From Muribaculaceae bacterium (GTDB taxonomy: Bacteria; Bacteroidota; Bacteroidia; Bacteroidales; Muribaculaceae), in the NCBI GenBank assembly GCA_029057255.1, contig JAICZO010000035.1, positions 1-8,039 of the forward strand: a DNA stretch of 8,039 nt. The letters run 5' to 3'. A program made the position numbers and the translations under genes. Shown piece by piece: positions 1 to 6,243 of this stretch. The notes below the pieces were generated by a model, which saw only the letters and a list, made by a program, of their open reading frames with translations, did not search any database and was not told the DNA's origin. How positions within the stretch are numbered: position 1 is the stretch's first letter; the number at the start of each line of letters is the position of its first letter.

Positions 1-1711
1 CCATGTCGGCCTTCACGGCCTGTGTGGCAGTGAGCTGGTCGGGGGTGTCCTCGTATATGAACGAAGCCTCAAGCTCGTTCTGCATGTATGTGTCGGGCGA
101 GAATGCGAATCCTTTCTCGTCGCGTCGGGCGGCGTAGAGCTTTATCAGGTCGCGGGCTATGTCCTTGAGCTTGCTCTTGGTGCGGTCCTTGATTTTCTGC
201 CATGCCCCCGAGCCTATGCGGTTTATCTTAGGCGGCACACCCTCCTTGCCGCGGTATTTGGCGAGCTTGTGCAGCGAGTGTATCGACACGAACAGGATGT
301 CGTTGTTCTGGTACACGAGTTTTATCACTTCCTGCATCTTGCCGTTGATGTTGGTGCGGAGCAGTCCGGCGAATCGGCCTACGCCGTGGTCGACATGCAC
401 GATGTAGTCGCCCGGCTCTATCTGTCCGAGCTCGCGCAGCGACAGTGCGAGCTTGCCCGAGCGGGCACGGTCGCTCTTGAGGGTGTATTTGTGGAAGCGG
501 TCGAAAATCTGATGGTCGGTGAAGACGCACAGCTTCGACGCGTGGTCGACGAAGCCCTCGTGGAGGGTGCCGTCGACGGCCTCGAAACTGATGTTGTCGC
601 CGCGGTCGGCGAAAATCTCGCGCAGGCGGCCGAACTGACGTGCGTTGTCGGAGAGTATGCACAGCCGGTACCCTTCTTTCTGAAAGCGGGTGAAGGACTC
701 GGCGATGACGTCGAAGTTCTTGTGGTAGATGCCCTGCGGCGTGCAGTCGAACTGTATCGTGGCTGCGGCACGGCTGCGTGCCGGGGTGCCGTCCTCGCCC
801 GGCTTTGCCGCCGTGAAGGTCAGGCGACGGAAGGCTGAGAGGGCGGTGGCGAAGGCCTCGGGGTCGATGACCAGCTCGTGGGCGTCGGCGTCGCCATCCT
901 CTGTCAGCAGGGTGAAGGCCGACATGCCCGCGCCTGCTATGGCGCGTATGCGCTCGAGGGTGAAGCTCTCGTTGCGTATGGCGATGAGGCTGTCGGGGTT
1001 GATGAAGTCGAGCAGCGACTTGAGGTGCCCCCGGTGGCTGACGTTGGCCGTGATGTCGACGCTGTCGAGGCGTGCCTCCGACAGCTGTGTCTCGACGTTG
1101 AAGGAGCGTATCGAGTCAATCTCGTCGCCGAAGAAGTCGAGGCGCACGGGCAGCTCGGCCGAGTAGCCGTATATGTCGAAGATAGAGCCGCGGATGGCAT
1201 ACTGCCCCGGCTCGTAGACGTAGTCGGTCTCTTTGAATCCCTTGTCTTTAAGCCACTTCTCGACATCGGCCATGTCGGCTGCCTTGTCTTTGCCGAGGGT
1301 GAGGGTGTGTGTGCGCAGGTCCTCGCGCGAGGCCACGCATTCGGCCAGAGCCTCGGGGTAGGTCACGACGAAGCGCACGTCGCCGGCGGCGAGTCTGCCG
1401 AGAGCCTCGGTGCGCAGAATCTGGTTGGGCGGGTCGACCTGCCCGTATTTGATGTCGCGGCGGAAGCCCGACGGCAGCATGGCCACGGCCTCCTCGCCGG
1501 CGAAGCGGCACAGGTCGAAGTAGAGATAGCCGGCGTCGTCGAGGGAGTCGCCGATGACAATGACAGGCGACTTGCTCTCGAGCGCCGAGAGCATCAGAGC
1601 CGCCGACGAGCCTGCCAGGCCTGTCGCCGTGCCGCAGTGCGAGCACACGCTTGCGAGTGCCCGGCGTCGTGCGGCGGGCATGATGAGCGACCTTATCTCG
1701 GCGAGAGTCAT
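1..1711 (-). CDS. mfd: Transcription-repair coupling factor Mfd, N-terminal half (cut by left edge)
   Basis: Mfd is a cytoplasmic ATP-driven translocase that removes RNA polymerase stalled at DNA lesions and recruits UvrA. The frame is open from the ATG at 1709-1711 to the window edge, giving 570 codons; full-length Mfd is usually about 1100-1150 residues. Residues 1-170 resemble the UvrB-like N-terminal region. Residues about 166-198 hold the conserved EPGQYAIRGSIFDIY stretch followed by LDFFGDEIDSI. The RNA-polymerase-interacting domain starts near residue 435 (DYIVHVDHGVGRF). A basic helix follows from W504 (WQKIKDRTK) and leads to KDIARDLIKLYA. The last residues (TPDQLTATQAVKADM) are the entry to the helicase-like motor; the Walker A motif lies outside the window. 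The start ATG overlaps the TGA of the upstream SUI1 gene by four bases, which suggests translational coupling. No frameshift is seen. Family assignment is secure. Confidence 0.96.
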   Translation of the reverse strand, partial: MTLAEIRSLIMPAARRRALASVCSHCGTATGLAGSSAALMLSALESKSPVIVIGDSLDDAGYLYFDLCRFAGEEAVAMLPSGFRRDIKYGQVDPPNQILRTEALGRLAAGDVRFVVTYPEALAECVASREDLRTHTLTLGKDKAADMADVEKWLKDKGFKETDYVYEPGQYAIRGSIFDIYGYSAELPVRLDFFGDEIDSIRSFNVETQLSEARLDSVDITANVSHRGHLKSLLDFINPDSLIAIRNESFTLERIRAIAGAGMSAFTLLTEDGDADAHELVIDPEAFATALSAFRRLTFTAAKPGEDGTPARSRAAATIQFDCTPQGIYHKNFDVIAESFTRFQKEGYRLCILSDNARQFGRLREIFADRGDNISFEAVDGTLHEGFVDHASKLCVFTDHQIFDRFHKYTLKSDRARSGKLALSLRELGQIEPGDYIVHVDHGVGRFAGLLRTNINGKMQEVIKLVYQNNDILFVSIHSLHKLAKYRGKEGVPPKINRIGSGAWQKIKDRTKSKLKDIARDLIKLYAARRDEKGFAFSPDTYMQNELEASFIYEDTPDQLTATQAVKADM

Positions 1712-2049
1712 ATGATGCGGGCTTTATATCCCTTCGACGTAAGGAACCGCAGCACGTCGTTGCGACGGTCGCCCTGGATGAGTATCTCTCCTCCGCGGGC
1801 CGAGCCGCCGGTGCCGAGCGAGCGCTTCATCTGCGAAGCCACGTCGGCGACAGCGTCGTCGTCGATGGTGAAGCCGGTGACGATGGTCGCACATTTCCCG
1901 GCACGTCCCTTGCGCTCGAATACGATGTCGAGGCGCCCGCTCTGAGCGGGAGCCTCGTCGACAGGCGCCGGAGCGGCCTCGGTAGTGTTCTCTTCAGGGG
2001 GCAGCTCTTCTTTCAGAGCTGCCAGTCTGTCAAGCCAGTTACTCTGCAT
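1708..2049 (-). CDS. SUI1/eIF1-family (YciH-like) translation factor
   Basis: This 113-residue protein has a SUI1 fold at about residues 37-113, after a Glu/Ala/Pro-rich, probably disordered N-terminus (about 12-36). Diagnostic segments are GRAGKCATIVTGF (48-60), LGTGGSARGGEILIQGD (78-94) and the terminal GYKARII. Eukaryotic eIF1 helps ribosomes choose the start codon. Bacterial homologues such as E. coli YciH can act on initiation in vitro and have been linked to stress translation, but their role in Bacteroidota is not settled. The ATG lies inside the end of the preceding lipoprotein gene (11-base overlap) and its TGA overlaps the mfd ATG, so the three genes are probably co-translated. The family call rests on the glycine-rich core and the C-terminal motif; the function is inferred from homologues. 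Confidence 0.9.
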   Translation of the reverse strand: MQSNWLDRLAALKEELPPEENTTEAAPAPVDEAPAQSGRLDIVFERKGRAGKCATIVTGFTIDDDAVADVASQMKRSLGTGGSARGGEILIQGDRRNDVLRFLTSKGYKARII

Positions 2050-2479
2050 AATAGATGGTGTCGGATATGGCCGGGGTGTTGTGAGCCTCGCTGATGGCTG
2101 TTATGAGAGCCGCGCGGGCCTGATCCTCGACCGGTACGTTTTTGAGGAAAAGCAGCGCCGAGTCGGCGTCGGCGGCGATGGCAGCCTGGAGGCTGCGTGC
2201 CGCAAATGCCGTGTTGGCTTCCTCGCCCGATGTGTTGTTCTCGCTCAGACGCATGAACACGAGCGACAGGCGGCACAGCTCCTCGACAGACATGCTGCCG
2301 AAGCGGTCGCCCAGAATCATGCTGTCGCACAACTCCTGTGCGACGGCATAACGTCCGTTGGCGACAGCGTGCTCCGCCTGTTCGAGCGGTGAGACATCGC
2401 TGCCCGTGCCGGCGCACCCCTGGATGAGGCATACGCACAGCAGGGCTAATGACGAAAGTATGATAAGAAAACTTTTCAA
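2039..2479 (-). CDS. Small predicted lipoprotein (TTG start)
   Basis: The 146-residue product begins with Lys2, a hydrophobic stretch (about 4-18) and a lipobox-like IQGC ending at Cys22, so it is probably cut by signal peptidase II and lipid-anchored. The mature part is short, helical-looking and alanine-rich; residues about 33-55 (AEHAVANGRYAVAQELCDSM) resemble one TPR-type helix pair, but I cannot name a family. The start is TTG at 2477-2479: in this frame there is no ATG between it and the stop of the upstream gene at 2501-2503, and the signal peptide demands a start here. The upstream membrane-protein gene is in the same frame, separated by its TAA and seven codons. The end overlaps the SUI1 gene by 11 bases. 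Being an envelope protein is well supported; any function is unknown. Confidence 0.8.
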   Translation of the reverse strand: MKSFLIILSSLALLCVCLIQGCAGTGSDVSPLEQAEHAVANGRYAVAQELCDSMILGDRFGSMSVEELCRLSLVFMRLSENNTSGEEANTAFAARSLQAAIAADADSALLFLKNVPVEDQARAALITAISEAHNTPAISDTIYYAE

Positions 2480-2500
2480 GCGGTAGTGTTGTTTAGTCGT

Positions 2501-2788
2501 TTATTCCTGATTGACGGTCTGTGTTGTATCGGCATCTGTCCGGGTGATGACCTCGCGCAGCGACCTGTTGGCGGCATTCTGCCAGTCGGCTTCGCCCGGG
2601 CTGTCGGCATTGGCCTCGGTTATGTTGTACTGACGCTCCACATTGTCGCCGGCGGGAGTGTCGACATGCGTGTTGGCGTCGAACCATCCTATATAGTATA
2701 GAGTCGCCACGGCGATAGTGGCCACGATGATGCCTATTACTACCCAGACCCACAGGCCTGATGATTTTTTGCGGTATTGAGTTGCCAT
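2501..2788 (-). CDS. Small single-pass membrane protein, unknown function
   Basis: The protein is 95 residues if started at the ATG at 2786-2788 (MATQYRKKSSG). An alternative ATG at 2816-2818 would add ten residues (MMYINQYVKT). I prefer the shorter form because it puts a positively charged N-terminus (RKK) directly before one hydrophobic segment, about residues 12-33 (LWVWVVIGIIVATIAVATLYY), followed by an acidic, Asn/Asp/Thr-rich tail, which predicts a cytoplasmic N-terminus and a periplasmic tail. No known domain or catalytic motif is visible. It lies 58 bases after ribH and is followed by the lipoprotein gene in the same frame, so the two may form an envelope pair. Its presence as a gene is supported by the clear membrane segment and operon position; its role is unknown. 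Confidence 0.7.
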   Translation of the reverse strand: MATQYRKKSSGLWVWVVIGIIVATIAVATLYYIGWFDANTHVDTPAGDNVERQYNITEANADSPGEADWQNAANRSLREVITRTDADTTQTVNQE

Positions 2789-2846
2789 AGTCTTGACGTA
2801 TTGGTTGATATACATCAATCAAACGCCGCGACCGTGGCAAAAGTTC

Positions 2847-3332
2847 TCAGAGGTTGTCGACGCTGTCGGCGAAGTCGTACATCAGGAGCGCGGCCTGAGC
2901 GGCTTCGGTGCCCTTGTTGCCGAGTTTGCCCCCGCAGCGGTCGAGGGCGTCCTGCTCGCAGTCGACGGTGAGTACGCCGAAGATGACGGGTATGTCGCAC
3001 TCGCTGTTGAGATGTGTTATGCCCTGAGTCACGCTCTGGCACACGTAGTCGAAGTGAGGAGTGCCGCCGCGGATTACACAACCGAGCACGACGATGGCGT
3101 CGTAGAGTCCGGTCTCGATAAGCTTGGATGCAGCGAATGTAAGCTCGACGGCACCGGGCACGGCGAAGGTGTCCACGTCGTCTTTGCCCAGACCTGCGCG
3201 CTTGAATTCGTCGAGCGCTCCGGCCAGCAGAGCGTCGGTTATATGTTTGTTCCACAGTGTGCTTACCACAGCCACACGCATGTCGCGTGCGATGGGGAAG
3301 GGTGTTGTCGGTGCGTTGCCGGGAGTTGACAT
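2847..3332 (-). CDS. ribH: 6,7-dimethyl-8-ribityllumazine synthase (lumazine synthase)
   Basis: RibH condenses 5-amino-6-ribitylamino-uracil with 3,4-dihydroxy-2-butanone 4-phosphate to give lumazine, the penultimate step of riboflavin synthesis, in the cytoplasm and usually as a 60-mer or pentamer. The 161-residue length is normal. Visible family residues are the aromatic W27 at the substrate site, VPGAVEL (58-64), GCVIRGGTPHFDYV (84-97) with the catalytic-type H93, R132 in the phosphate-binding position and GGKLGNKG (134-141). The start ATG gives a short extra N-terminus (MSTPGNAPTT) before the first strand at M18; a start at M18 is possible but would remove residues often present in Bacteroidota homologues. 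The gene follows the PfkB-like gene by 42 bases with no good promoter between, and no other riboflavin gene is in the window. Confidence 0.96.
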   Translation of the reverse strand: MSTPGNAPTTPFPIARDMRVAVVSTLWNKHITDALLAGALDEFKRAGLGKDDVDTFAVPGAVELTFAASKLIETGLYDAIVVLGCVIRGGTPHFDYVCQSVTQGITHLNSECDIPVIFGVLTVDCEQDALDRCGGKLGNKGTEAAQAALLMYDFADSVDNL

Positions 3333-3374
3333 ATCGTTGAAGTAGTTATTTGGTTTAAGTTTTGGGTTTTCCGG

Positions 3375-4289
3375 TCAGTTTATGAATTGCCACTTCTGCG
3401 AGAGCTGTGCCGCGGCATCGTTGGCTGAGCGTGCGGCCGCGCCGAGAATCTTCTCGCGTACTTCGGCCGACGGTCCTTCGAGGTCGGCATCGGTCAGCCC
3501 CTGGCTTGCTATCGAGGCCACGGCTCCGGCTATGGCGCCCGAGTTCCAGAGCATGGTGCGGCATGTCGCGGCGGGGATGTCGACCGAGCTCATCTCCTTG
3601 CCGGTGTAGTAGCTTATGCGCTCGTTGGCGGCGTCGACGCTTATCAGCGACCGGCAGTAGAAGTCGATATGGTCGTGATATGCCGACTCGGTGTTGTCGA
3701 TGCCGAATATCAGCTTGAGGTCGACATTGCGTGCCACCACGACGTTTGCGGCCTCGAGGTTCTCGAGGATGGCGGGCATCACCCGTGTAATGCGCGGCTC
3801 CTGCTGCGGCATGAATCCGGGCAGATATATGAGGATGGCCTTGCGCTCGGCGCAGTGGCTCAGGAAGCGCTGCAGCCTCACGCGTGTGCGGGCGTCGATG
3901 GCATAGTGGCCGCCGAAGAGCACGATGTCGCCTTCGTCGACCCTCGGCCAGACGATGTCGAAGCCGTCGTCGGGGTATTTGCAGTAGCGTGTCAGTGCCG
4001 TCGGCGCGCTCTCGGCATCGGGCGATGTGAAGACATTGAGCGGTGTGCGGCCGTCGGTATACCGGTCGAGGGAGTCAAGTTTGACGCCGTTGTTATTGAG
4101 GTAGTCGGCCACGATGTCGCCTACGGGATCGGCCGAAGCCTCCGATGCCATGATGACTTCAAAGTCATCATGCGCCAGGATGGCGGCGGCGTTGACGACG
4201 CGACCGCCCGGCATGGAGCCGAAGGTGCGGCCGTCCGGGCCGATTACGATGTTGAGCGAGCACTCTCCGATGCAGATTATACGTTTCAT
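3375..4289 (-). CDS. PfkB-fold sugar kinase homologue, catalytic motif apparently lost
   Basis: The 304-residue protein has the length and layout of the PfkB/ribokinase family. The N-terminal strand MKRIICIGECSLNIVIG is followed by the glycine loop PGGRVVNAA (27-35), then a segment (ASEASADPVGDIVADYLNN) that matches the family's first conserved block. Family members normally end with a DTxGAGDxF motif whose Asp is the catalytic base. At that position this protein reads RTMLWNSGAIAGAVASI, so the Asp aligns to S250 and the GAG anion-hole glycines are not kept. I therefore infer it is either catalytically inactive or uses unusual chemistry; the homology is seen, the loss of activity is inference. 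It starts 3 bases after the arabinose-5-phosphate isomerase stop, so it probably acts with or on that enzyme's substrate or product. No frameshift is visible; the whole frame looks maintained. Confidence 0.85.
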   Translation of the reverse strand: MKRIICIGECSLNIVIGPDGRTFGSMPGGRVVNAAAILAHDDFEVIMASEASADPVGDIVADYLNNNGVKLDSLDRYTDGRTPLNVFTSPDAESAPTALTRYCKYPDDGFDIVWPRVDEGDIVLFGGHYAIDARTRVRLQRFLSHCAERKAILIYLPGFMPQQEPRITRVMPAILENLEAANVVVARNVDLKLIFGIDNTESAYHDHIDFYCRSLISVDAANERISYYTGKEMSSVDIPAATCRTMLWNSGAIAGAVASIASQGLTDADLEGPSAEVREKILGAAARSANDAAAQLSQKWQFIN

Positions 4290-4292
4290 GAC

Positions 4293-4898
4293 TTATTCTT
4301 TAGCTCTTGCCGTCACTCCGAGATAGCCGCCGTGATGGCGCTTGGCATAGTCGGAGGCGGTGAAGCCTATTATTTTCATAACATTCACGACAAGGATATC
4401 GCCTATGACGGTCATCATCGTTGTGGATGTGGTGGGGGTCAGGCCGAGGGGGCATACTTCGGGAGCGCCGCCAGTCAGCAGGGTTATGTCGGCGGCCTGG
4501 GCGAGGGGGCTGTCGGCGGCTCCGGTGATGACTATCACCGGGATGTCGGCATAGAGGCCGTGCATAAGCTCTATCAGCTCGATGATCTCGCGGGTCTTGC
4601 CGCTGTTCGAGATGAGCAGGACGATGTCGTCGGGCTGCATCACGCCAAGGTCGCCGTGCTGGGCTTCGCTCGGGTGCAGGTTTACGGCCGGCGTTCCGGT
4701 CGACGAGAATGTCGTGGCGATGTTCATGGCAATCTGCCCGGCCTTGCCCATTCCGGCAGTGACAAGCTTGCCGCCGCGGCGGTGCACGCGTTCGACAATA
4801 GCCTCGACGGCAGCATCATAGGCATCGCTGACAGGAATCGACATTATCGCGTCGCTCTCGGCGCGCAGTATGTCGCGCATTGATTGTTTAACGTCCAT
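4293..4898 (-). CDS. kdsD: D-arabinose-5-phosphate isomerase, SIS-only form
   Basis: This enzyme interconverts D-ribulose 5-phosphate and D-arabinose 5-phosphate, the first committed step toward Kdo for lipopolysaccharide or capsule. At 201 residues it is a single SIS domain and lacks the two CBS domains that make E. coli KdsD about 328 residues. The family residues are visible: AGMGKAG (48-54) with K52, HPSEAQHGDLG (75-85), ISNSGKTRE (96-104) with E104, PEVCPLGLTPTTSTT (146-160) with E147, and HHGGYLG (188-194) with H188, matching the four catalytic-type positions of E. coli KdsD (Lys59, Glu111, Glu152, His193). Short forms without CBS domains are known in Bacteroides. A TAnnTTTG promoter-like element lies 29 bases upstream. 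The name kpsF is also used for this family; other SIS isomerases are less likely given these motifs. Confidence 0.93.
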   Translation of the reverse strand: MDVKQSMRDILRAESDAIMSIPVSDAYDAAVEAIVERVHRRGGKLVTAGMGKAGQIAMNIATTFSSTGTPAVNLHPSEAQHGDLGVMQPDDIVLLISNSGKTREIIELIELMHGLYADIPVIVITGAADSPLAQAADITLLTGGAPEVCPLGLTPTTSTTMMTVIGDILVVNVMKIIGFTASDYAKRHHGGYLGVTARAKE

Positions 4899-4926
4899 AA
4901 ACTGCTGTGGTTTTTGAAATCAGATA

Positions 4927-4961
4927 CAAAAGTAGCAAAAAAAGTCATTCGATGGTCACAA
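4927..4961 (-). promoter_or_regulatory. Candidate Bacteroidota promoter for kdsD
   Basis: On the minus strand TACTTTTG (4934 to 4927) matches the Bacteroidota -7 consensus TAnnTTTG exactly and sits 29 bases before the kdsD ATG. A TTG at 4961-4959 could be the -33 element, but the 24-base spacer is longer than the usual 19-21. The element overlaps the 3' end of the ATP-grasp gene, so it would let kdsD and the genes after it be expressed separately. Confidence 0.45.
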
Positions 4962-6075
4962 CGAACGAAAAATCGCTGCCCGGCTGAGCCAAATCAATCG
5001 TGCCGCCGGTGAGTCGGCCGTCATGCACGCTGCATTTCATGCCCTCGTGCCGGAGGGCGGCGTCGGCGGGCTGCACGCTGTAGGTGCCGCGCGCTCCCTG
5101 CGCTATGTGGCGGCTGTAGAGAAGCCTGCTCACATGCCCCATAGTCATGCGGAAATTAATCTCGACGACAGGCGCGAGGGCATAGCCGTCGGCCTCGACG
5201 GCCATCATGTCGACCCCGAGAGGCCCGCGGTAGTGCGGTGCCACGGCGGTCAGCACCGAGGGCAGCTCGGCACGGACGGCATCGAGGCGCTCGCGCGGAA
5301 TAAAGGCCGTGATGGCAGTCTCAAGCTCTTGCTGCGTAGCGAGGACGTTGCCGGCATATGCACCGAGCTTGTTGTTGCGGAACAGGGAGTAGCCGTCGAA
5401 GTCGCAGCCGCCGTCAGTCATGGTGAAGAGCATGGCGAAGTCGAGGCGCTTGTCCATCAGCGGCTCTGCCATGACAGAGCCTTGGCGCCTTATCATGCCT
5501 TCGACCGAGGCTATGCGGCTCTCAAGGCGGTCGGCGGTGATGACCGTCAGACCGCGGCCTGATGAAGACCAGGGCAGTTTCAGGACGGTTCCGCCCGGCG
5601 TGCGCTCGGAGAACCGTCTCAGCTCGTCGGCGCTCCTTATCTCCTCGGCCGCCAGGGCGACGGAGAAGGGCAGGCGCTCGGCAAGCAGTCTTGCGGCGGC
5701 AGCGGCGGTGCGGCGGTGCGAGATGTCGCGTATCATGGCCAGGGTGCTGTCGTCGGGTAGCTGCGCGGGGCCGAAGCCGAGGTCTGTCAGAATCTTGCGT
5801 GTCGCACGAGACCATCCCCAGGGAGCCGGGACAAGGCTGTCGGCATTGCCGTCGAAGAGTGCGGCGCTCAGCCCGAAAGTGTCGCGCATCTGCCGTAGCC
5901 ATCCGGCGTTGACGCCTTGCACCGCCACAACATCGCGGTTGTCGCAGTACCACATCGGCAGGGTGGCGCCGGAGCGGCGAAGCTGTGCCGCGGCAGGGGG
6001 TGGGGTATAGCCGGCTTTGTCGCAGGCAAGAGCGAGGTCGTTCTCGGGCAGAAATATATGCAGATGTCGGCTCAT
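4945..6075 (-). CDS. ATP-grasp-fold protein of unknown substrate
   Basis: The 376-residue protein starts with HIFLPENDLALA (6-17), then a conserved-looking aromatic stretch PAPWGWSR (83-90). The ATP-grasp features are KLPWSSSGRGL (166-176), which fits the nucleotide-binding Lys and flexible glycine loop; AEPLMDKRLDF (203-213), the usual position of the adenine-contacting Glu; GPLGVDMM (284-291); and VVEINFRMTMGH (303-314), which supplies the metal-binding Glu and Asn. ATP-grasp enzymes join a carboxylate to an amine or thiol by way of an acyl-phosphate; the acceptor cannot be read from the sequence. No signal peptide is seen, so it should be cytoplasmic. It has its own promoter-like element and 5' hairpin, and ends 46 bases before kdsD. 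Fold call is firm; a link to Kdo or envelope chemistry is only inference from position. Confidence 0.85.
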   Translation of the reverse strand: MSRHLHIFLPENDLALACDKAGYTPPPAAAQLRRSGATLPMWYCDNRDVVAVQGVNAGWLRQMRDTFGLSAALFDGNADSLVPAPWGWSRATRKILTDLGFGPAQLPDDSTLAMIRDISHRRTAAAAARLLAERLPFSVALAAEEIRSADELRRFSERTPGGTVLKLPWSSSGRGLTVITADRLESRIASVEGMIRRQGSVMAEPLMDKRLDFAMLFTMTDGGCDFDGYSLFRNNKLGAYAGNVLATQQELETAITAFIPRERLDAVRAELPSVLTAVAPHYRGPLGVDMMAVEADGYALAPVVEINFRMTMGHVSRLLYSRHIAQGARGTYSVQPADAALRHEGMKCSVHDGRLTGGTIDLAQPGSDFSFVVTIE

Positions 6076-6087
6076 AGTGTTTGGAGA

Positions 6088-6118
6088 CTGTCTGTTATGC
6101 TTAGAGAATAACGGACAG
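6088..6118 (-). promoter_or_regulatory. Hairpin upstream of the ATP-grasp start codon
   Basis: CTGTCTGTTAT (6088-6098) and ATAACGGACAG (6108-6118) are complementary over ten of eleven positions, around a 9-base loop; the one exception is a T-G pair on the plus strand, hence an A-C mismatch in the leftward transcript. It ends 12 bases before the ATP-grasp ATG, so if transcription starts near 6148 it lies in the 5' leader and could limit ribosome access or bind a regulator. It lacks a T-run, so it is not a typical terminator. Confidence 0.45.
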
Positions 6119-6119
6119 C

Positions 6120-6131
6120 ATGTCGTGACAT
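6120..6131. promoter_or_regulatory. Short inverted repeat, possible operator
   Basis: ATGTC-GT-GACAT is a 5-base inverted repeat with a 2-base centre, placed between the hairpin and the -7 element of the leftward promoter candidate. It would lie just downstream of the expected transcription start. A repeat this short can occur by chance. Confidence 0.2.
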
Positions 6132-6154
6132 TTTTCGGTTATAATTTTTTAACA

Positions 6155-6162
6155 CAAAGGTA
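6155..6162 (-). promoter_or_regulatory. Candidate -7 element for the ATP-grasp gene
   Basis: On the minus strand TACCTTTG matches TAnnTTTG exactly. Transcription would start near 6148, giving a leader of about 70 bases that holds the 6088-6118 hairpin. No TTTG is present at the expected -33 distance; instead that place is taken by the TTAAC-N4-GTTAA dyad, so an activator could substitute. Confidence 0.5.
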
Positions 6163-6175
6163 GATGTAATAAAAG

Positions 6176-6189
6176 TTAACCCATGTTAA
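6176..6189. promoter_or_regulatory. TTAAC-N4-GTTAA dyad between divergent promoters
   Basis: TTAAC (6176-6180) and GTTAA (6185-6189) form a 5-base inverted repeat around CCAT. It covers the expected -33 region of the leftward promoter and lies just upstream of the rightward one, a normal place for a shared operator. In AT-rich DNA such a dyad can arise by chance. Confidence 0.3.
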
Positions 6190-6193
6190 AATA

Positions 6194-6224
6194 TTGTATA
6201 TTATATTTATTCTGTTTTTATTTG
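6194..6224 (+). promoter_or_regulatory. Candidate promoter for the rightward exported-protein gene
   Basis: TTG at 6194-6196 and TTTATTTG at 6217-6224 are separated by 20 bases, the right distance for a Bacteroidota -33/-7 pair; the -7 differs from TAnnTTTG by one base (TT instead of TA). The leader before the ATG at 6244 would be only about 12-15 bases. No Shine-Dalgarno sequence is seen. Confidence 0.4.
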
Positions 6225-6243
6225 CAAAATAAATGCCTAAGCC

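Noticed and set aside
269..838. A plus-strand open frame of 189 codons at the left edge
   Set aside because: It lies wholly opposite the Mfd RNA-polymerase-interacting region and has no domain or start signal.
878..1945. A plus-strand open frame of 355 codons opposite mfd and the SUI1 gene
   Set aside because: The minus strand carries unmistakable Mfd and SUI1 motifs throughout; the antisense reading is low in structure and spans two genes.
3669..4883. A plus-strand open frame of 404 codons opposite kdsD and the PfkB-like gene
   Set aside because: It is antisense to two genes with clear family motifs. High-GC codon use leaves the opposite strand free of stops, and the translation shows no recognisable domain.
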